DNA from: an uncultured Candidatus Actinomarina sp. | GTDB lineage: Bacteria; Actinomycetota; Acidimicrobiia; Actinomarinales; Actinomarinaceae | Length of the DNA: 64,000 nucleotides | Assembly (NCBI GenBank): GCA_902610815.1 | Contig: CACLXG010000003.1 | Coordinates: 62,001-126,000, forward strand | Direction: 5' to 3' | In this document: piece after piece, positions 33,059-42,439 of the stretch | How positions within the stretch are numbered: position 1 is the first letter of the stretch | Layout of the letters: every line of letters starts with the position of its first letter | Program-made: the position numbers and the translations under genes | The notes under the pieces: generated by a model | What the model saw: only the letters and a program-made list of their open reading frames with translations | Databases searched by the model: none | What the model was told of the DNA's origin: nothing

Positions 33059-34028
33059 AATTAAATGTTGAAATAGCAAACCTATCAGTCATTCCTGCGA
33101 CGTAGTCAACAGAGTTTGCAATATCGCTTTGATTTTGAACATAATTTTTTGGAAGTTTATCTGGATTTTTTTCATAATAGATTACCAAGGCTTCAACGAT
33201 ATTTTTTGCTTCAGATCTTTGGGCTAGTGTTTCTTCTCTTAAATAAACCTTATCGAACATAAACTCTCTTAATTCATGCATAACTGTTAATATTTCTTCA
33301 TCCATTTGTAAACTACCACCGGAAGAAGCTTTAAAAACACCTGAGATTAATGAATTGATCCATGTTTTTCCTGGTGAACCCAAAATAGACGTAATATTTT
33401 TTGGAATGTCAGATTCTTTTAAAACACCTGCTCTTATAGCATCTTCAACATCGTGAGAGAGATAAGCAATTCTATCAGCAAATCTACAAATTAAACCTTC
33501 GGGAGAGAATGGAGGCTCTTTATATCTCCAGGGGTGTTTTTCAATTCCATTTATAGTTTCTTTTGTCAGATTAAGAGGTTCTATTACAGACAACATTCTT
33601 ACGGAGTTCTCAGAGTGACTCCAGCCACCATCAAGCATATCATTTAATACATCTTCTCCAGTGTGACCAAATGGTGAATGACCTACATCATGTCCTAAGC
33701 AAATTGCCTCAGTCAAATCTGGATTTAAACCTAACGTTTTAGCAATAGATCTTCCAATTTGGGTTACATTAAGTGTATGAGTCATTCTTGTTATAAAATG
33801 ATCTCCATCAGGATTTATAAAAACTTGTGTTTTATGTTTCAATCTTCTGAAAGTTTTTGAGTGAATAATTCTATCTCGATCTCTCTCAAAACATGTTCTG
33901 AACGCATCTGGTTCTTCATTTAAGTGTCTTCCTAAAGAGTTGGAAGAAAAAGTAGCATTGCTGGATAGAGTAACACGTTCATTTTGCTCTCTCCATATCC
34001 TATCTCTAAGGATAAATGAATCGTTCAT
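33048..34028 (-). CDS. dGTPase-like HD-domain phosphohydrolase
   Basis: A 326-residue HD protein: Phe-Arg-Arg-Leu-Lys-His-Lys-Thr-Gln-Val-Phe, then His-Thr-Leu-Asn-Val (first metal His), Leu-Gly-His-Asp-Val-Gly-His-Ser-Pro-Phe-Gly-His (HD motif and His pair), and Arg-Ile-Ala-Tyr-Leu-Ser-His-Asp. This is the short dGTP triphosphohydrolase-like type that trims dNTP pools. It is next to a 5'-nucleotidase gene, consistent with nucleotide balance. Confidence 0.88.
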   Translation of the reverse strand: MNDSFILRDRIWREQNERVTLSSNATFSSNSLGRHLNEEPDAFRTCFERDRDRIIHSKTFRRLKHKTQVFINPDGDHFITRMTHTLNVTQIGRSIAKTLGLNPDLTEAICLGHDVGHSPFGHTGEDVLNDMLDGGWSHSENSVRMLSVIEPLNLTKETINGIEKHPWRYKEPPFSPEGLICRFADRIAYLSHDVEDAIRAGVLKESDIPKNITSILGSPGKTWINSLISGVFKASSGGSLQMDEEILTVMHELREFMFDKVYLREETLAQRSEAKNIVEALVIYYEKNPDKLPKNYVQNQSDIANSVDYVAGMTDRFAISTFNSIH

Positions 34029-34037
34029 ACAACTACT

Positions 34038-34589
34038 TTACAAGTTGTAGCTCTCTAGTAAAGAGCTTAATTCCATCCAGTCATTTAAATCTTTTGTTCC
34101 AGAAACTGGTCTATTATAAGGGCGAACAAACCTGAGAATTAATTTTTCGGGCACATGCTTAACAAAGTTTTCTAACTGATGAGGGGCATCATCAATATAT
34201 ACATCACAGTTTATGTTCCACTTATCTTCAATAAAATGAATTTCTTTAGAAGGAATTGTATTTTCCCCAAGCCAAATAAGCGTATCGTGAATTGACCACC
34301 ATGGTTTAGAGGACAAGATTACAATTTCATGACCTGCCATGGACAACTCAATTAGTACCTCAACTGCATTGTCGTATGTTCTTAAATTCCTAAATATAGA
34401 AGAACCATTAAAATCTTTTGCCCAATTCCAAAAATCAATTTCTTCCTCGAAGTGAGTGAGAGGTTTTGATAAGCCCCATTCGGTAATATCTTTTTCTAGA
34501 ACCTCTTTACCGAAGTCTTTTTTATATTGAGATGTCCATCCGCTAGTAAAGTCTGCTACAACCCCATCTAAATCAACACCTATTCTCAT
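34038..34589 (-). CDS. 5'-nucleotidase, NT5C-type HAD phosphatase
   Basis: A 183-residue HAD enzyme. The motif I Asp-Leu-Asp-Gly-Val-Val-Ala-Asp-Phe opens the protein, Leu-Ser-Ser-Lys-Pro is motif II/III, and Tyr-Ile-Asp-Asp-Ala-Pro motif IV; this is the 5'(3')-deoxyribonucleotidase family. An in-frame upstream Met at 34655 exists, but ATG 34589 places Met-Arg-Ile-Gly directly before motif I, and TAGACT 7 bases before it gives a leaderless start. It lies next to the dGTPase-like gene with 9 bases between. Confidence 0.85.
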   Translation of the reverse strand: MRIGVDLDGVVADFTSGWTSQYKKDFGKEVLEKDITEWGLSKPLTHFEEEIDFWNWAKDFNGSSIFRNLRTYDNAVEVLIELSMAGHEIVILSSKPWWSIHDTLIWLGENTIPSKEIHFIEDKWNINCDVYIDDAPHQLENFVKHVPEKLILRFVRPYNRPVSGTKDLNDWMELSSLLESYNL

Positions 34590-34649
34590 TTGACTTAGTC
34601 TAATTGTATGATGCATTATGGAAAGTAAAAGATAGTAACATTTATTTAT

Positions 34650-36191
34650 ATGCAAGAAGCACTATACAGAAAATATAGACCTAGCTCTCTAGAGGAGTTA
34701 GTTGGGCAATCTGATGCCGCACAACTCATCAGTGAACAAATAAAAAATAATAACTTGAGTCATGCGTACTTATTTTCAGGACCAAGGGGAGTTGGTAAAA
34801 CTTCTTTAGCACGCATTATTGCAACAACAATTGGGTGTGATCCAGTATTTGATATTACTGAAATAGATGCAGCGTCTCATAATAAAGTAGATGATGTTCG
34901 AGAGCTTAATGATAGTGTTAATTTTATTGCAAGCAGTCCAGGAAAGAAAAGAGTATTCATCCTTGATGAAGTACATATGCTTTCTAATGCTGCTTCAAAT
35001 GCATTTTTAAAAACCCTTGAAGAGCCACCCGAACATGTAATTTTTATACTTGCAACAACTGAACCAGAGAGAGTGATTGAGACAATTAGAAGCAGAACAA
35101 CACAAATAGCATTTAAAAGAATAAAAAACGCTGATATCATTACTTCTCTTGAAAAGATTAGTAAGGCTGAAAAAATTAAGTTGTCTAAAGACATTTTAGA
35201 GTACATTGCCAACCAAAGTGATGGTTCACTGAGAGATGCCATTAATCTATTTGAACAGACTTTCTCAACTTTCGGCAACAAAGCCACTATGGAACAACTT
35301 TATAGTATTTTAGGAAAGGTTACGACAACAGATTTACTTAAAATATTAGAAGCAATGGGAACTCAGGATACTGCAACTGTTCTTAGAGTACTTAGGGCAA
35401 ATTATAAAAACGGATTACAGGCTATTGATATCTTAAATTCCATTACAGATCTTTTCAGAAATTTATTTTACTTTAAGTATCTGCCTGAAGATGAAAACTT
35501 CACTTCATTAAGTGATTCTGAAAAAGAGTTAATCAAAAATTGTAATGATATTATTTCTGCAAAAGATTTATCAAGAATTTTAGATATGCTTGATGAGATT
35601 AATCAAAGTATTAGAACTTCACCGTCCCAAGAATTAAAATTAGAACTATTTCTAGTAAAACTTATTAAACCACAATTGGCGACGGATATTAAGTCTGTGA
35701 GTAGAAGAGTTGATATGCTAGAAGAGCATGGTGTAACAGGAAAAATTTCTGAAAAGCAAGAAACATCTCCAGATAAAAAAAAACTAGGTAATGAAAAAGT
35801 AGCTAAAGATAAACCTAAAAAAGAAAATACTAAGAAACCAATTGTAAAAAATGATATTGAGAACTTTGATGTTTATTGGCCAAAAATACTAGAGGAGGCT
35901 AAGTCGATTCTTACACCAAGAAAGTACTCTTACTTAACACTTGTAAAACCTGAGGTTATAGACTCAAATAATTTAACTTTATATATAGATAGTGAAAACG
36001 AATATCTGATATCTGAACTTCGTAAGTCAGATGAAATTATTGAATTAATTAAATCAAATGTTACCCAGAAAATGGGGGTAGAAGTAACTGTTGCTATTCA
36101 ACCGTATGAAGGGCTTCAAAATAATAATCAAACAAGTAAAGATGTACAAAGTAACATTAGTGAAATTTTTGATGTTGAGAGTATTGATTAA
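34650..36191 (+). CDS. dnaX: DNA polymerase III gamma/tau subunit lacking the zinc module
   Basis: A 513-residue clamp-loader ATPase: Tyr-Arg-Pro-Ser-Ser-Leu-Glu-Glu-Leu-Val-Gly-Gln, Walker A Gly-Pro-Arg-Gly-Val-Gly-Lys-Thr-Ser, Ile-Asp-Ala-Ala-Ser, DEVH box and sensor 1 Ala-Thr-Thr-Glu-Pro. In the usual DnaX a four-Cys zinc module of about 30 residues lies between the Walker A helix and Ile-Asp-Ala-Ala-Ser; here only Gly-Cys-Asp-Pro-Val-Phe-Asp-Ile-Thr-Glu remains, so the module is missing. Residues from about 365 form the tau-type C-terminus with a Lys-rich linker and a beta-alpha fold. TAACAT sits 8 bases before the ATG. Confidence 0.92.
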   Translation: MQEALYRKYRPSSLEELVGQSDAAQLISEQIKNNNLSHAYLFSGPRGVGKTSLARIIATTIGCDPVFDITEIDAASHNKVDDVRELNDSVNFIASSPGKKRVFILDEVHMLSNAASNAFLKTLEEPPEHVIFILATTEPERVIETIRSRTTQIAFKRIKNADIITSLEKISKAEKIKLSKDILEYIANQSDGSLRDAINLFEQTFSTFGNKATMEQLYSILGKVTTTDLLKILEAMGTQDTATVLRVLRANYKNGLQAIDILNSITDLFRNLFYFKYLPEDENFTSLSDSEKELIKNCNDIISAKDLSRILDMLDEINQSIRTSPSQELKLELFLVKLIKPQLATDIKSVSRRVDMLEEHGVTGKISEKQETSPDKKKLGNEKVAKDKPKKENTKKPIVKNDIENFDVYWPKILEEAKSILTPRKYSYLTLVKPEVIDSNNLTLYIDSENEYLISELRKSDEIIELIKSNVTQKMGVEVTVAIQPYEGLQNNNQTSKDVQSNISEIFDVESID

Positions 36192-36529
36192 TTTTCTTTA
36201 AGATTTAATTCACTTAACGCAACTGTAATTCTTCTTGAGCCTTGATTTTGAGCACTTTTACATAATTCAATAAAGCTCCTTAACTCACCAGTTCGAAATT
36301 TCTTTAACTCATCACCAGATTCGATTTTTGTGTTTCTTTCTCTTTCCAAAAGTTTTATTTCTATCTCTTTTGCTCTAGCAAGGTAAGTGCTACTTACCTC
36401 GAATAAAGTATCTACCCCATCAGCTATTGGTGGGTTGATGTGTCCCATAAGAACATCAATGTATTCCTTTATTTCATCGTGCAAATCTTGGGCACTAGAG
36501 AGACCTTTTTTTAATGGAAATTTTTGCAT
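36188..36529 (-). CDS. Hypothetical helical protein downstream of murJ
   Basis: A 113-residue mostly helical, charged protein, no signal, no Cys pair. Runs such as Lys-Glu-Ile-Glu-Ile-Lys-Leu-Leu-Glu-Arg-Glu-Arg suggest coiled coil in the middle. Its start shares a base with the murJ stop (TAATG) so it is probably coupled to murJ. Its end overlaps the dnaX end by 4 bases. Not recognised. Confidence 0.65.
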   Translation of the reverse strand: MQKFPLKKGLSSAQDLHDEIKEYIDVLMGHINPPIADGVDTLFEVSSTYLARAKEIEIKLLERERNTKIESGDELKKFRTGELRSFIELCKSAQNQGSRRITVALSELNLKEN

Positions 36530-38007
36530 TATCTTCTTTTAGCTATATTAATATACTCAAAGTTTAGCAAGTTTAATGAGACAAAAATCACTACAGGTAT
36601 AAGTAATAAGCTAAAAATTAAATTTAATATTCCAGAAAGTGAAATTGAGATTCCAAAAACAAAATAAACTAAAACAAGAATCAAAGTAATTTTAAAAAAC
36701 TCAACTACTAAATTTTTATTAAAAATTCTTTCCGAATTAAATTTGATCGATACGAGTAGCACAACGCAGTATATGTATAAGGAAAAAATTATAATCCATG
36801 CATATGTCTGAGAATTACTTGCAGCATTAAAAAGCATGATTGAAGTTAAAACAGTAATTAAGCTACCCGTTATTACTGGAAACCAAAATTTTTGTTGGAC
36901 ATAATACGATCTTGTAAGAATCTGGTTGATAGACCAAGGAATTATTGCCAGAGAAATAATAACAAATACTCCACTTACTCTAGATGTATCTGTACTTGTA
37001 AAAGCTCCTCGTTCATAAATTATTTTTATTAAGTAATCTGCATTTACAATTGCAACAATCATCAACGATCCACCAATTAGAAACAAATAAGATAGTTGTT
37101 TTTTTACTAGTTCAGATAGTTCATCAATTTCTTTTTTTTGATAAAGCCTAGAAAGCAACGGATAGCTTGCCACTCCAACTGCCTGAGCAATAATACCAAC
37201 TGGAAGAAGCGCTATCCTCCTTGCATATCTAAACGTTGCAACACTTCCAGCAGTAAGAAATGTACCAAAAATTCTAAATAGCTGCTCATCAATTACTGCA
37301 ATCGACTGACCAATAATTAATGGGAATGAAATAACAACGTATTCTTTCAGGTGTTTTATTTTTGGAGCAAGAAAATAGAAATTTAATCCCGATTTTTTTG
37401 CACCATAAATCTGAATTATAAAATGACCTATTATTGACCCAATTAATGTTCCAAGAGCAAAACCTTCAACAGTTTCTTCAGGGGATGATGAATTTACCCA
37501 TCCAAACAAAATAATTGTTGAGTTGTAAACTACTGGTGCAAGCGCCGCATATCTAAAGCTGTCATGAAAATATTGATATGACATAAGTATTGCTCCAATA
37601 AAGAAAAATACTTGGCTAAAAATAATTGGAGTAAATACCTTTGTAAAAAAACCTAATGACTGAATCTCTAAAAACTCTGCAAACTGAAATCTGAAAGAAT
37701 ATGTTATTAGTGAAAAAAGTACAAAAACTATTGAAAGTCCATAAAGAATTGAAAGGAAATATTTTTCTAACTCTTCTTTACCTTTCTTGCTCATTATTGG
37801 TATCAATGTGATTGCTAGGTAGCCTCCAGCAGAAAGATAGAAAAGAAAGTCAGGAATTATAAATGCTAAGTCCAACGTATCTGTAGCTTCCGATACTCCT
37901 GCCCAATTAGCTAGAAGTATTTCCCTAAAAAATCCAAGTACTCTACTTGCCGCATAAGAAAAAGTTATTATTGAGATAGATCCAATTAATTTTTTATAAT
38001 TTTGCAT
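36529..38007 (-). CDS. murJ: MurJ lipid II flippase
   Basis: A 492-residue polytopic membrane protein with about 14 helices in two bundles, the MOP fold. Arg-Val-Leu-Gly-Phe-Phe-Arg-Glu-Ile-Leu-Leu-Ala-Asn-Trp in helix 1-2 is the MurJ signature (Arg and Glu), with Asp/Leu in Thr-Asp-Thr-Leu-Asp-Leu-Ala-Phe following; the second bundle has Tyr-Glu-Arg-Gly-Ala-Phe-Thr-Ser. It moves lipid II across the membrane for peptidoglycan. It lacks the pseudokinase tail of mycobacterial MurJ. It overlaps the PHP gene end by 14 bases. Confidence 0.92.
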   Translation of the reverse strand: MQNYKKLIGSISIITFSYAASRVLGFFREILLANWAGVSEATDTLDLAFIIPDFLFYLSAGGYLAITLIPIMSKKGKEELEKYFLSILYGLSIVFVLFSLITYSFRFQFAEFLEIQSLGFFTKVFTPIIFSQVFFFIGAILMSYQYFHDSFRYAALAPVVYNSTIILFGWVNSSSPEETVEGFALGTLIGSIIGHFIIQIYGAKKSGLNFYFLAPKIKHLKEYVVISFPLIIGQSIAVIDEQLFRIFGTFLTAGSVATFRYARRIALLPVGIIAQAVGVASYPLLSRLYQKKEIDELSELVKKQLSYLFLIGGSLMIVAIVNADYLIKIIYERGAFTSTDTSRVSGVFVIISLAIIPWSINQILTRSYYVQQKFWFPVITGSLITVLTSIMLFNAASNSQTYAWIIIFSLYIYCVVLLVSIKFNSERIFNKNLVVEFFKITLILVLVYFVFGISISLSGILNLIFSLLLIPVVIFVSLNLLNFEYINIAKRR

Positions 38008-38872
38008 GTAACTCTTTCATTTTAGATAGTAATTCATAGGGAACTTTTATAGGGGAATTTTCGTATCCTATACCTAATAGATTATTTGGTTTTCTACTTC
38101 CATGAAAATCACTACCTCCTGATACTAAAAGTTTTTGATTTTCACACACTTCTAACAATGTATTGATGGTGTTATGAGAGTAACCTGGATAATAAACTTC
38201 AATTCCGTCAATATCCATATCTTTTAGAGTCTGAATATAATTATGAAAATTATTATCTATCCAGTTGTCTGACTTTGAATATAATTTATTGCTCATAAGA
38301 GTATGAGGATGAGCAAGAAACACTAAAGATTTTGATTGCTTTGCTAGATTTATAATTTCTTTTATACCCAGCTGATGATTATCAATCCCATCTATTTTTC
38401 CATTACCAAGATATTTTGAAAAAGCCTCAGAAATGTTTGAAACATAATTTTTTTTAACCATAAGTTCTGCAATATGAGGCCTTCCAGGTACTTTTGTCTC
38501 TAAGCTATCAAGATCTTTTTTATCAATATAAATTTCAAATTCTTCCAAATTATCAATAATTGAATAATTTCTTTCAATTTTATTTTGCCTCAATTCATGT
38601 AGTTTTTTATCTAAGGGTGACTCTTCTTTAAGAAAATATACCAATAAATGAGTACCTCCAAATTTATTAGTATCATCAAGAAGATTCCAACTTACACTTA
38701 TTTCTACACCATGGATTATCTCTATATTGTTTTGTTGAGGAACCTTAGTGAGGTATTCATGGTCTGAAATACAAATAGCCTCTAATTGTAGTTCTATAGA
38801 GGATTCAATAATAGCTTCAGTTGAATCGGTTCCGTCAGAATTTACTGAGTGAACATGTAAATCTATACTCAT
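37994..38872 (-). CDS. PHP-domain phosphoesterase (TrpH/YciV-like)
   Basis: A 292-residue metal-dependent phosphoesterase. Asp-Leu-His-Val-His-Ser gives the first two His, Ile-Ser-Asp-His-Glu the third motif, Ala-His-Pro-His the fourth, and Gly-Ser-Asp-Phe-His-Gly the last: the PHP order. The family removes terminal phosphates from nucleotides or RNA 5' ends. TACTCT lies 6 bases before the ATG, the leaderless layout. Confidence 0.85.
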   Translation of the reverse strand: MSIDLHVHSVNSDGTDSTEAIIESSIELQLEAICISDHEYLTKVPQQNNIEIIHGVEISVSWNLLDDTNKFGGTHLLVYFLKEESPLDKKLHELRQNKIERNYSIIDNLEEFEIYIDKKDLDSLETKVPGRPHIAELMVKKNYVSNISEAFSKYLGNGKIDGIDNHQLGIKEIINLAKQSKSLVFLAHPHTLMSNKLYSKSDNWIDNNFHNYIQTLKDMDIDGIEVYYPGYSHNTINTLLEVCENQKLLVSGGSDFHGSRKPNNLLGIGYENSPIKVPYELLSKMKELHAKL

Positions 38873-38914
38873 AAAACAAGAGTACTAGGGTCTTTAATTC
38901 TTTAATAAATTAAT

Positions 38915-38920
38915 TAGAAT
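38915..38920 (+). promoter_or_regulatory. -10 element deciding the lysC start
   Basis: TAGAAT ends 7 bases before ATG 38928. The alternative ATG at 38919 lies inside this box and would be untranscribed, so the downstream ATG is the start. Confidence 0.6.
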
Positions 38921-38927
38921 GTTTCCA

Positions 38928-40139
38928 ATGAGTTTAATAGTACAAAAATTTGGCGGTACGAGCGTTGCAGATACAGATTCACTCAGAATTGTTGCTGAGA
39001 GAATTATCGATTGCAAAAAAAATGGTAATGACGTAGTAGTTGTTCCATCTGCAATGGGTTCCAGTACAGATGAGTTAACTCAACTTGCAAACGATCTTTC
39101 AGAAAACCCAACACCTAGGGAACTGGATATGCTCTTATCAGCAGGTGAGAGAATCACAATGTCTTTATTATCAATGCATTTAAATAGTCTTGGTTATAGC
39201 TCTTTTTCTCTTACTGGTTCTCAAGCTGGGATAATTACAACTTCTAGACATGGACAAGCTGAAATAGAGGAAATAACTGGTGAAAGAGTTAAAGAAGGCT
39301 TAGAAAACGGAGACATTGTAATTGTTGCTGGGTTTCAAGGCTTTAACAGAGATACAAAAGAAATAACAACCTTAGGCAGAGGAGGTTCTGATGCTACTGC
39401 AGTTGCACTTGCTGCTGCTCTTGGAGCAGAGAGGTGTGAAATATTTACTGATGTAGAAGGTGTGTTTACCGCAGACCCGAGAGTTATCAAGTCTGCTGAA
39501 CTAATTCCTGAAATCACTTATGAAGAAATGTTAGAAATGGCTTCTTCTGGAGCTGGAGTTTTAATGGCTAGGTCTGTAGAATTTGGCAGAAGGTATAATG
39601 TACCAATAATTGTAAAATCTACATTTAAAAATAATGAAGGAACTGAAGTAAAAGAGAAAGTAATGGAAGAAGCATTAGTTAGTGGAGTGACACATAATAC
39701 TAAAGAAGTAAAATTTACTCTTTTTGAGGTTCCAGATCAACCTGGAATTGCTGGAAAAGTTTTTGGTTTATTGTCTCAGATCGGCATCAATGTAGACATG
39801 ATCGTTCAAAACGTGTCCAAAGACTCTATAACTGATATCTCATTTACGGCGCCTACTGAACAAAAAGATGCTGTTGAAGATATGTTAAAAAATATTGCTA
39901 CAGAGCTTAAAGCCAAAGGTTACGATGTTGATGAAAATATCGGAAGAGTTTCGATAATTGGAGCTGGGATGAAATCAGAATCTGGAGTTGCATCTAAAAT
40001 GTTTCAAATATTAGGGGAAAACTCAATAAATATTTCGATGATTTCAACTTCTCCTATAAGAGTTTCTTGTGTAATCGATAGTAAAGATATAAACCATGCC
40101 GTGGAGGCCTTACATAAGGAATTCATAGAAAAAGAATGA
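38928..40139 (+). CDS. lysC: Aspartate kinase
   Basis: A 403-residue kinase with the N-terminal Lys-Phe-Gly-Gly-Thr-Ser-Val-Ala phosphate loop, Gly-Arg-Gly-Gly-Ser-Asp and Phe-Thr-Asp-Val-Glu-Gly-Val, followed by two ACT domains (from about residue 265) that bind the allosteric amino acid. It makes aspartyl phosphate for lysine, methionine and threonine. Its stop overlaps the asd start as ATGA; the two enzymes act in sequence. Confidence 0.94.
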   Translation: MSLIVQKFGGTSVADTDSLRIVAERIIDCKKNGNDVVVVPSAMGSSTDELTQLANDLSENPTPRELDMLLSAGERITMSLLSMHLNSLGYSSFSLTGSQAGIITTSRHGQAEIEEITGERVKEGLENGDIVIVAGFQGFNRDTKEITTLGRGGSDATAVALAAALGAERCEIFTDVEGVFTADPRVIKSAELIPEITYEEMLEMASSGAGVLMARSVEFGRRYNVPIIVKSTFKNNEGTEVKEKVMEEALVSGVTHNTKEVKFTLFEVPDQPGIAGKVFGLLSQIGINVDMIVQNVSKDSITDISFTAPTEQKDAVEDMLKNIATELKAKGYDVDENIGRVSIIGAGMKSESGVASKMFQILGENSINISMISTSPIRVSCVIDSKDINHAVEALHKEFIEKE

Positions 40140-41122
40140 AGATAGCAATTGTTGGTGCAACAGGCCTTGTTGGCACAAATATTATAAGTTTATGTGAAAA
40201 GTATTTCGATATAGATACTGAATACACACTCTTTGCTTCAAAATCCTCCGAAGGAAAAAAAATAAAAATTAATGACAAGGAACTAACCGTTAAGGAACTT
40301 AATAAAGAAAATATTGGAGAATACAATATTTCGCTCTTTTCAGCTGGTGGAGAAAGGTCTAAAGAATATGCACAGACTTTCATAAACAAAGGTTCGTTTG
40401 TTATTGATAACTCATCTATGTTTAGAATGAAACACGAAATACCTCTTGTTGTGTATGGAATTAATGAAAATATAATTACAAAAGAATCAAGACTAATATC
40501 TAATCCGAACTGCACAACAATGGGATTAGTAATGGCTTTAAAGCCCCTACATGACAAATACACCCTATCTTCCATGACACCTGTTGCTTATCAGGCAGTG
40601 TCTGGATCAGGATCTGAAGCTATAAAATCATTAGAAAATGAAACTTTATTAGGGAATAAATTAGATGCAAATTTTGAACAAGCTTATTATTCAAATCCAA
40701 TAGCTCGGAATGTTATTCCTCTTGCAGGAAGCTTAACTGATAATGGATACACTGATGAAGAAATGAAATTTGTGCATGAATCAAGAAAAATACTATCAAT
40801 TTCAGATTTAGTTGTTGAACCTTCTAATGCAAGAGTTGGAGTAAGGACAGGTCATGGAACTTTTTGTTCTGCAGTATTTGAAAATGAAGTTGATGTAGAG
40901 GAATGCGCTGATTTACTAAATAATTTTGACGGTGTAGAAGTCTGGAATGATTCATTACCAACACCATTAGATGTAGAAGGCAAAGATGAAGTCTTAGTTT
41001 CTAGACTTAGACAAGGACTTTCCTCAAAGAAGATTTTAAACTTTTGGGTAGTCTCCGACAACCTTCTAAAAGGGGCTGCTTTAAATGCAGTCCAGATAGC
41101 TAAGTTTGTGGAAAAATTATGA
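40136..41122 (+). CDS. asd: Aspartate-semialdehyde dehydrogenase
   Basis: A 328-residue NADPH enzyme: Gly-Ala-Thr-Gly-Leu-Val-Gly dinucleotide fold, Ser-Asn-Pro-Asn-Cys-Thr-Thr catalytic Cys, then Val-Ser-Gly-Ser-Gly and Arg-Val-Gly-Val-Arg-Thr-Gly-His, in the order of the Gram-positive type. It reduces aspartyl phosphate. It shares four bases with lysC and with the acyltransferase gene after it. Confidence 0.94.
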   Translation: MKIAIVGATGLVGTNIISLCEKYFDIDTEYTLFASKSSEGKKIKINDKELTVKELNKENIGEYNISLFSAGGERSKEYAQTFINKGSFVIDNSSMFRMKHEIPLVVYGINENIITKESRLISNPNCTTMGLVMALKPLHDKYTLSSMTPVAYQAVSGSGSEAIKSLENETLLGNKLDANFEQAYYSNPIARNVIPLAGSLTDNGYTDEEMKFVHESRKILSISDLVVEPSNARVGVRTGHGTFCSAVFENEVDVEECADLLNNFDGVEVWNDSLPTPLDVEGKDEVLVSRLRQGLSSKKILNFWVVSDNLLKGAALNAVQIAKFVEKL

Positions 41123-41769
41123 TTTCTACGAATGAAAAACTAGCTAAAAAACAAAGAAAAATACTAGGGCCTCTAGGAAGGTTATTGCTAAAAGTTTTTA
41201 GGTGGGAAATTAAAGGAAAAATTCCTGATTTAGAAAAAATGATACTTATAGGTATTCCCCATACAGCTATGAGAGATGCTTGGTATGGGCTATTAGCTGT
41301 ATGGGCATTAGATCTAAAAGTTAATTTTTTTGGAGCTGCTTGGGTTTTTACAAGGCTTCCAAGTTTATTTACGATATCTAAAAATTTAGATAGGCAGGGA
41401 ATTCCCTGGCCATTTTGGTGGTTACAAAAGTACTTGATGCTTAAGCTGGGAGGAATTCCTGTTTATCGTGTCAACTCCAAAGGATTAATTAGAGGAGCTG
41501 TTGAAGAATTTAAGACAATTGATAACTACATTTTACTTATAGCCCCAGAAGGGGGAGTTGAACCTGTTAAGCAATTTAGAAGTGGCTTTTATTACTTAGC
41601 AAAAGGATTAAATATACCCTATGTGCCAATTGAGATTGATTTTAAAAATAGGTGTTTTGGAATCCAAGAGCCTAAGTATATAACTGGAACATTTGAACAA
41701 GAATCAGAAAAAATAGCCAGCTTATTTAGTGGAGTTGAAGGAGCAACTAGAACTTTTAAAATGTTATAA
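41119..41769 (+). CDS. PlsC-like 1-acyl-glycerol-3-phosphate acyltransferase
   Basis: A 216-residue membrane-associated acyltransferase: His-Thr-Ala-Met-Arg-Asp (His-x4-Asp catalytic motif), a membrane-near aromatic helix, and Ala-Pro-Glu-Gly-Gly (motif III-like). A basic N-terminus. It would make or remodel phosphatidic acid. Translationally coupled to asd (ATGA). Substrate chain is unknown; it is shorter than E. coli PlsC. Confidence 0.8.
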   Translation: MISTNEKLAKKQRKILGPLGRLLLKVFRWEIKGKIPDLEKMILIGIPHTAMRDAWYGLLAVWALDLKVNFFGAAWVFTRLPSLFTISKNLDRQGIPWPFWWLQKYLMLKLGGIPVYRVNSKGLIRGAVEEFKTIDNYILLIAPEGGVEPVKQFRSGFYYLAKGLNIPYVPIEIDFKNRCFGIQEPKYITGTFEQESEKIASLFSGVEGATRTFKML

Positions 41770-42439
41770 AGAAGGGGATAAACAAACTCAAAATATAATT
41801 ACCAACTGGTATTTGCTTTAATCCTAATAGATTTATTCCAACACCTACGAGTAAAACTCCACCAATACCCGCAATTGAATCTGCTACGACTTGGTCTATC
41901 GACCCTCCGAGACCTAATGCGCACAATGTAAAAAATCCTTGATAGAAAAGAATTGAAACCCCCGAGTATCCTGCTCCTTTCCCACCACTTGAAGTTAGAA
42001 AAAGTACTAGAAAACAATCGAGTGCTGTTTTAATTAAAAGTAGTTCTATATTCCCTTCTACAACGTCGAGAAAAGGACCAACAATTGCCAGCGGACCAGT
42101 AACTACAATTAGAGATGCAGTTAAATAGCTTTCAATAAACTTACTTTTTTCCGAACTATCTTTTTCAAATTTATTATGTAGATACTCTCCAAAACTTTTT
42201 ATTCTCTCTTCTATCCTTAAGTAAGTTCCTATAATCGCACCAATTAGTACGGCTACTAATGTGAGTAAAAACTCGGGACTTTTTAGCGACTCTCTTATTC
42301 CAAGAGTAAGAACAAGAAGACCAAGTGGTAATAAATTATTTTCGAAATTTTTAATCTCTTTTTTAACGAAGAGTCTCGTTAAAACTCCAACACCAATTAC
42401 AGCAAAAGAATTTATTAGTGTGCCTATTCCTGGAATCAT
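41756..42439 (-). CDS. DUF554-family membrane protein
   Basis: A 227-residue protein with about seven membrane helices, matching DUF554: Gly-Thr-Leu-Ile-Asn at the start, [11 protein letters not shown] in the middle, and Thr-Gly-Pro-Leu-Ala-Ile-Val-Gly-Pro with [10 protein letters not shown]teins of this family may act as small-ion or metabolite transporters; no substrate is established. It overlaps dcd by 4 bases. Confidence 0.8.
   Translation of the reverse strand: MIPGIGTLINSFAVIGVGVLTRLFVKKEIKNFENNLLPLGLLVLTLGIRESLKSPEFLLTLVAVLIGAIIGTYLRIEERIKSFGEYLHNKFEKDSSEKSKFIESYLTASLIVVTGPLAIVGPFLDVVEGNIELLLIKTALDCFLVLFLTSSGGKGAGYSGVSILFYQGFFTLCALGLGGSIDQVVADSIAGIGGVLLVGVGINLLGLKQIPVGNYILSLFIPFFITF

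Noticed and set aside
38919..38927. Upstream ATG as the start of lysC
   Set aside because: It lies inside the TAGAAT -10 box, which points to transcription starting at ATG 38928.
40123..40575. 150-residue minus-strand open frame under asd
   Set aside because: Antisense shadow of a well-supported enzyme gene with low-complexity composition and no start signal.
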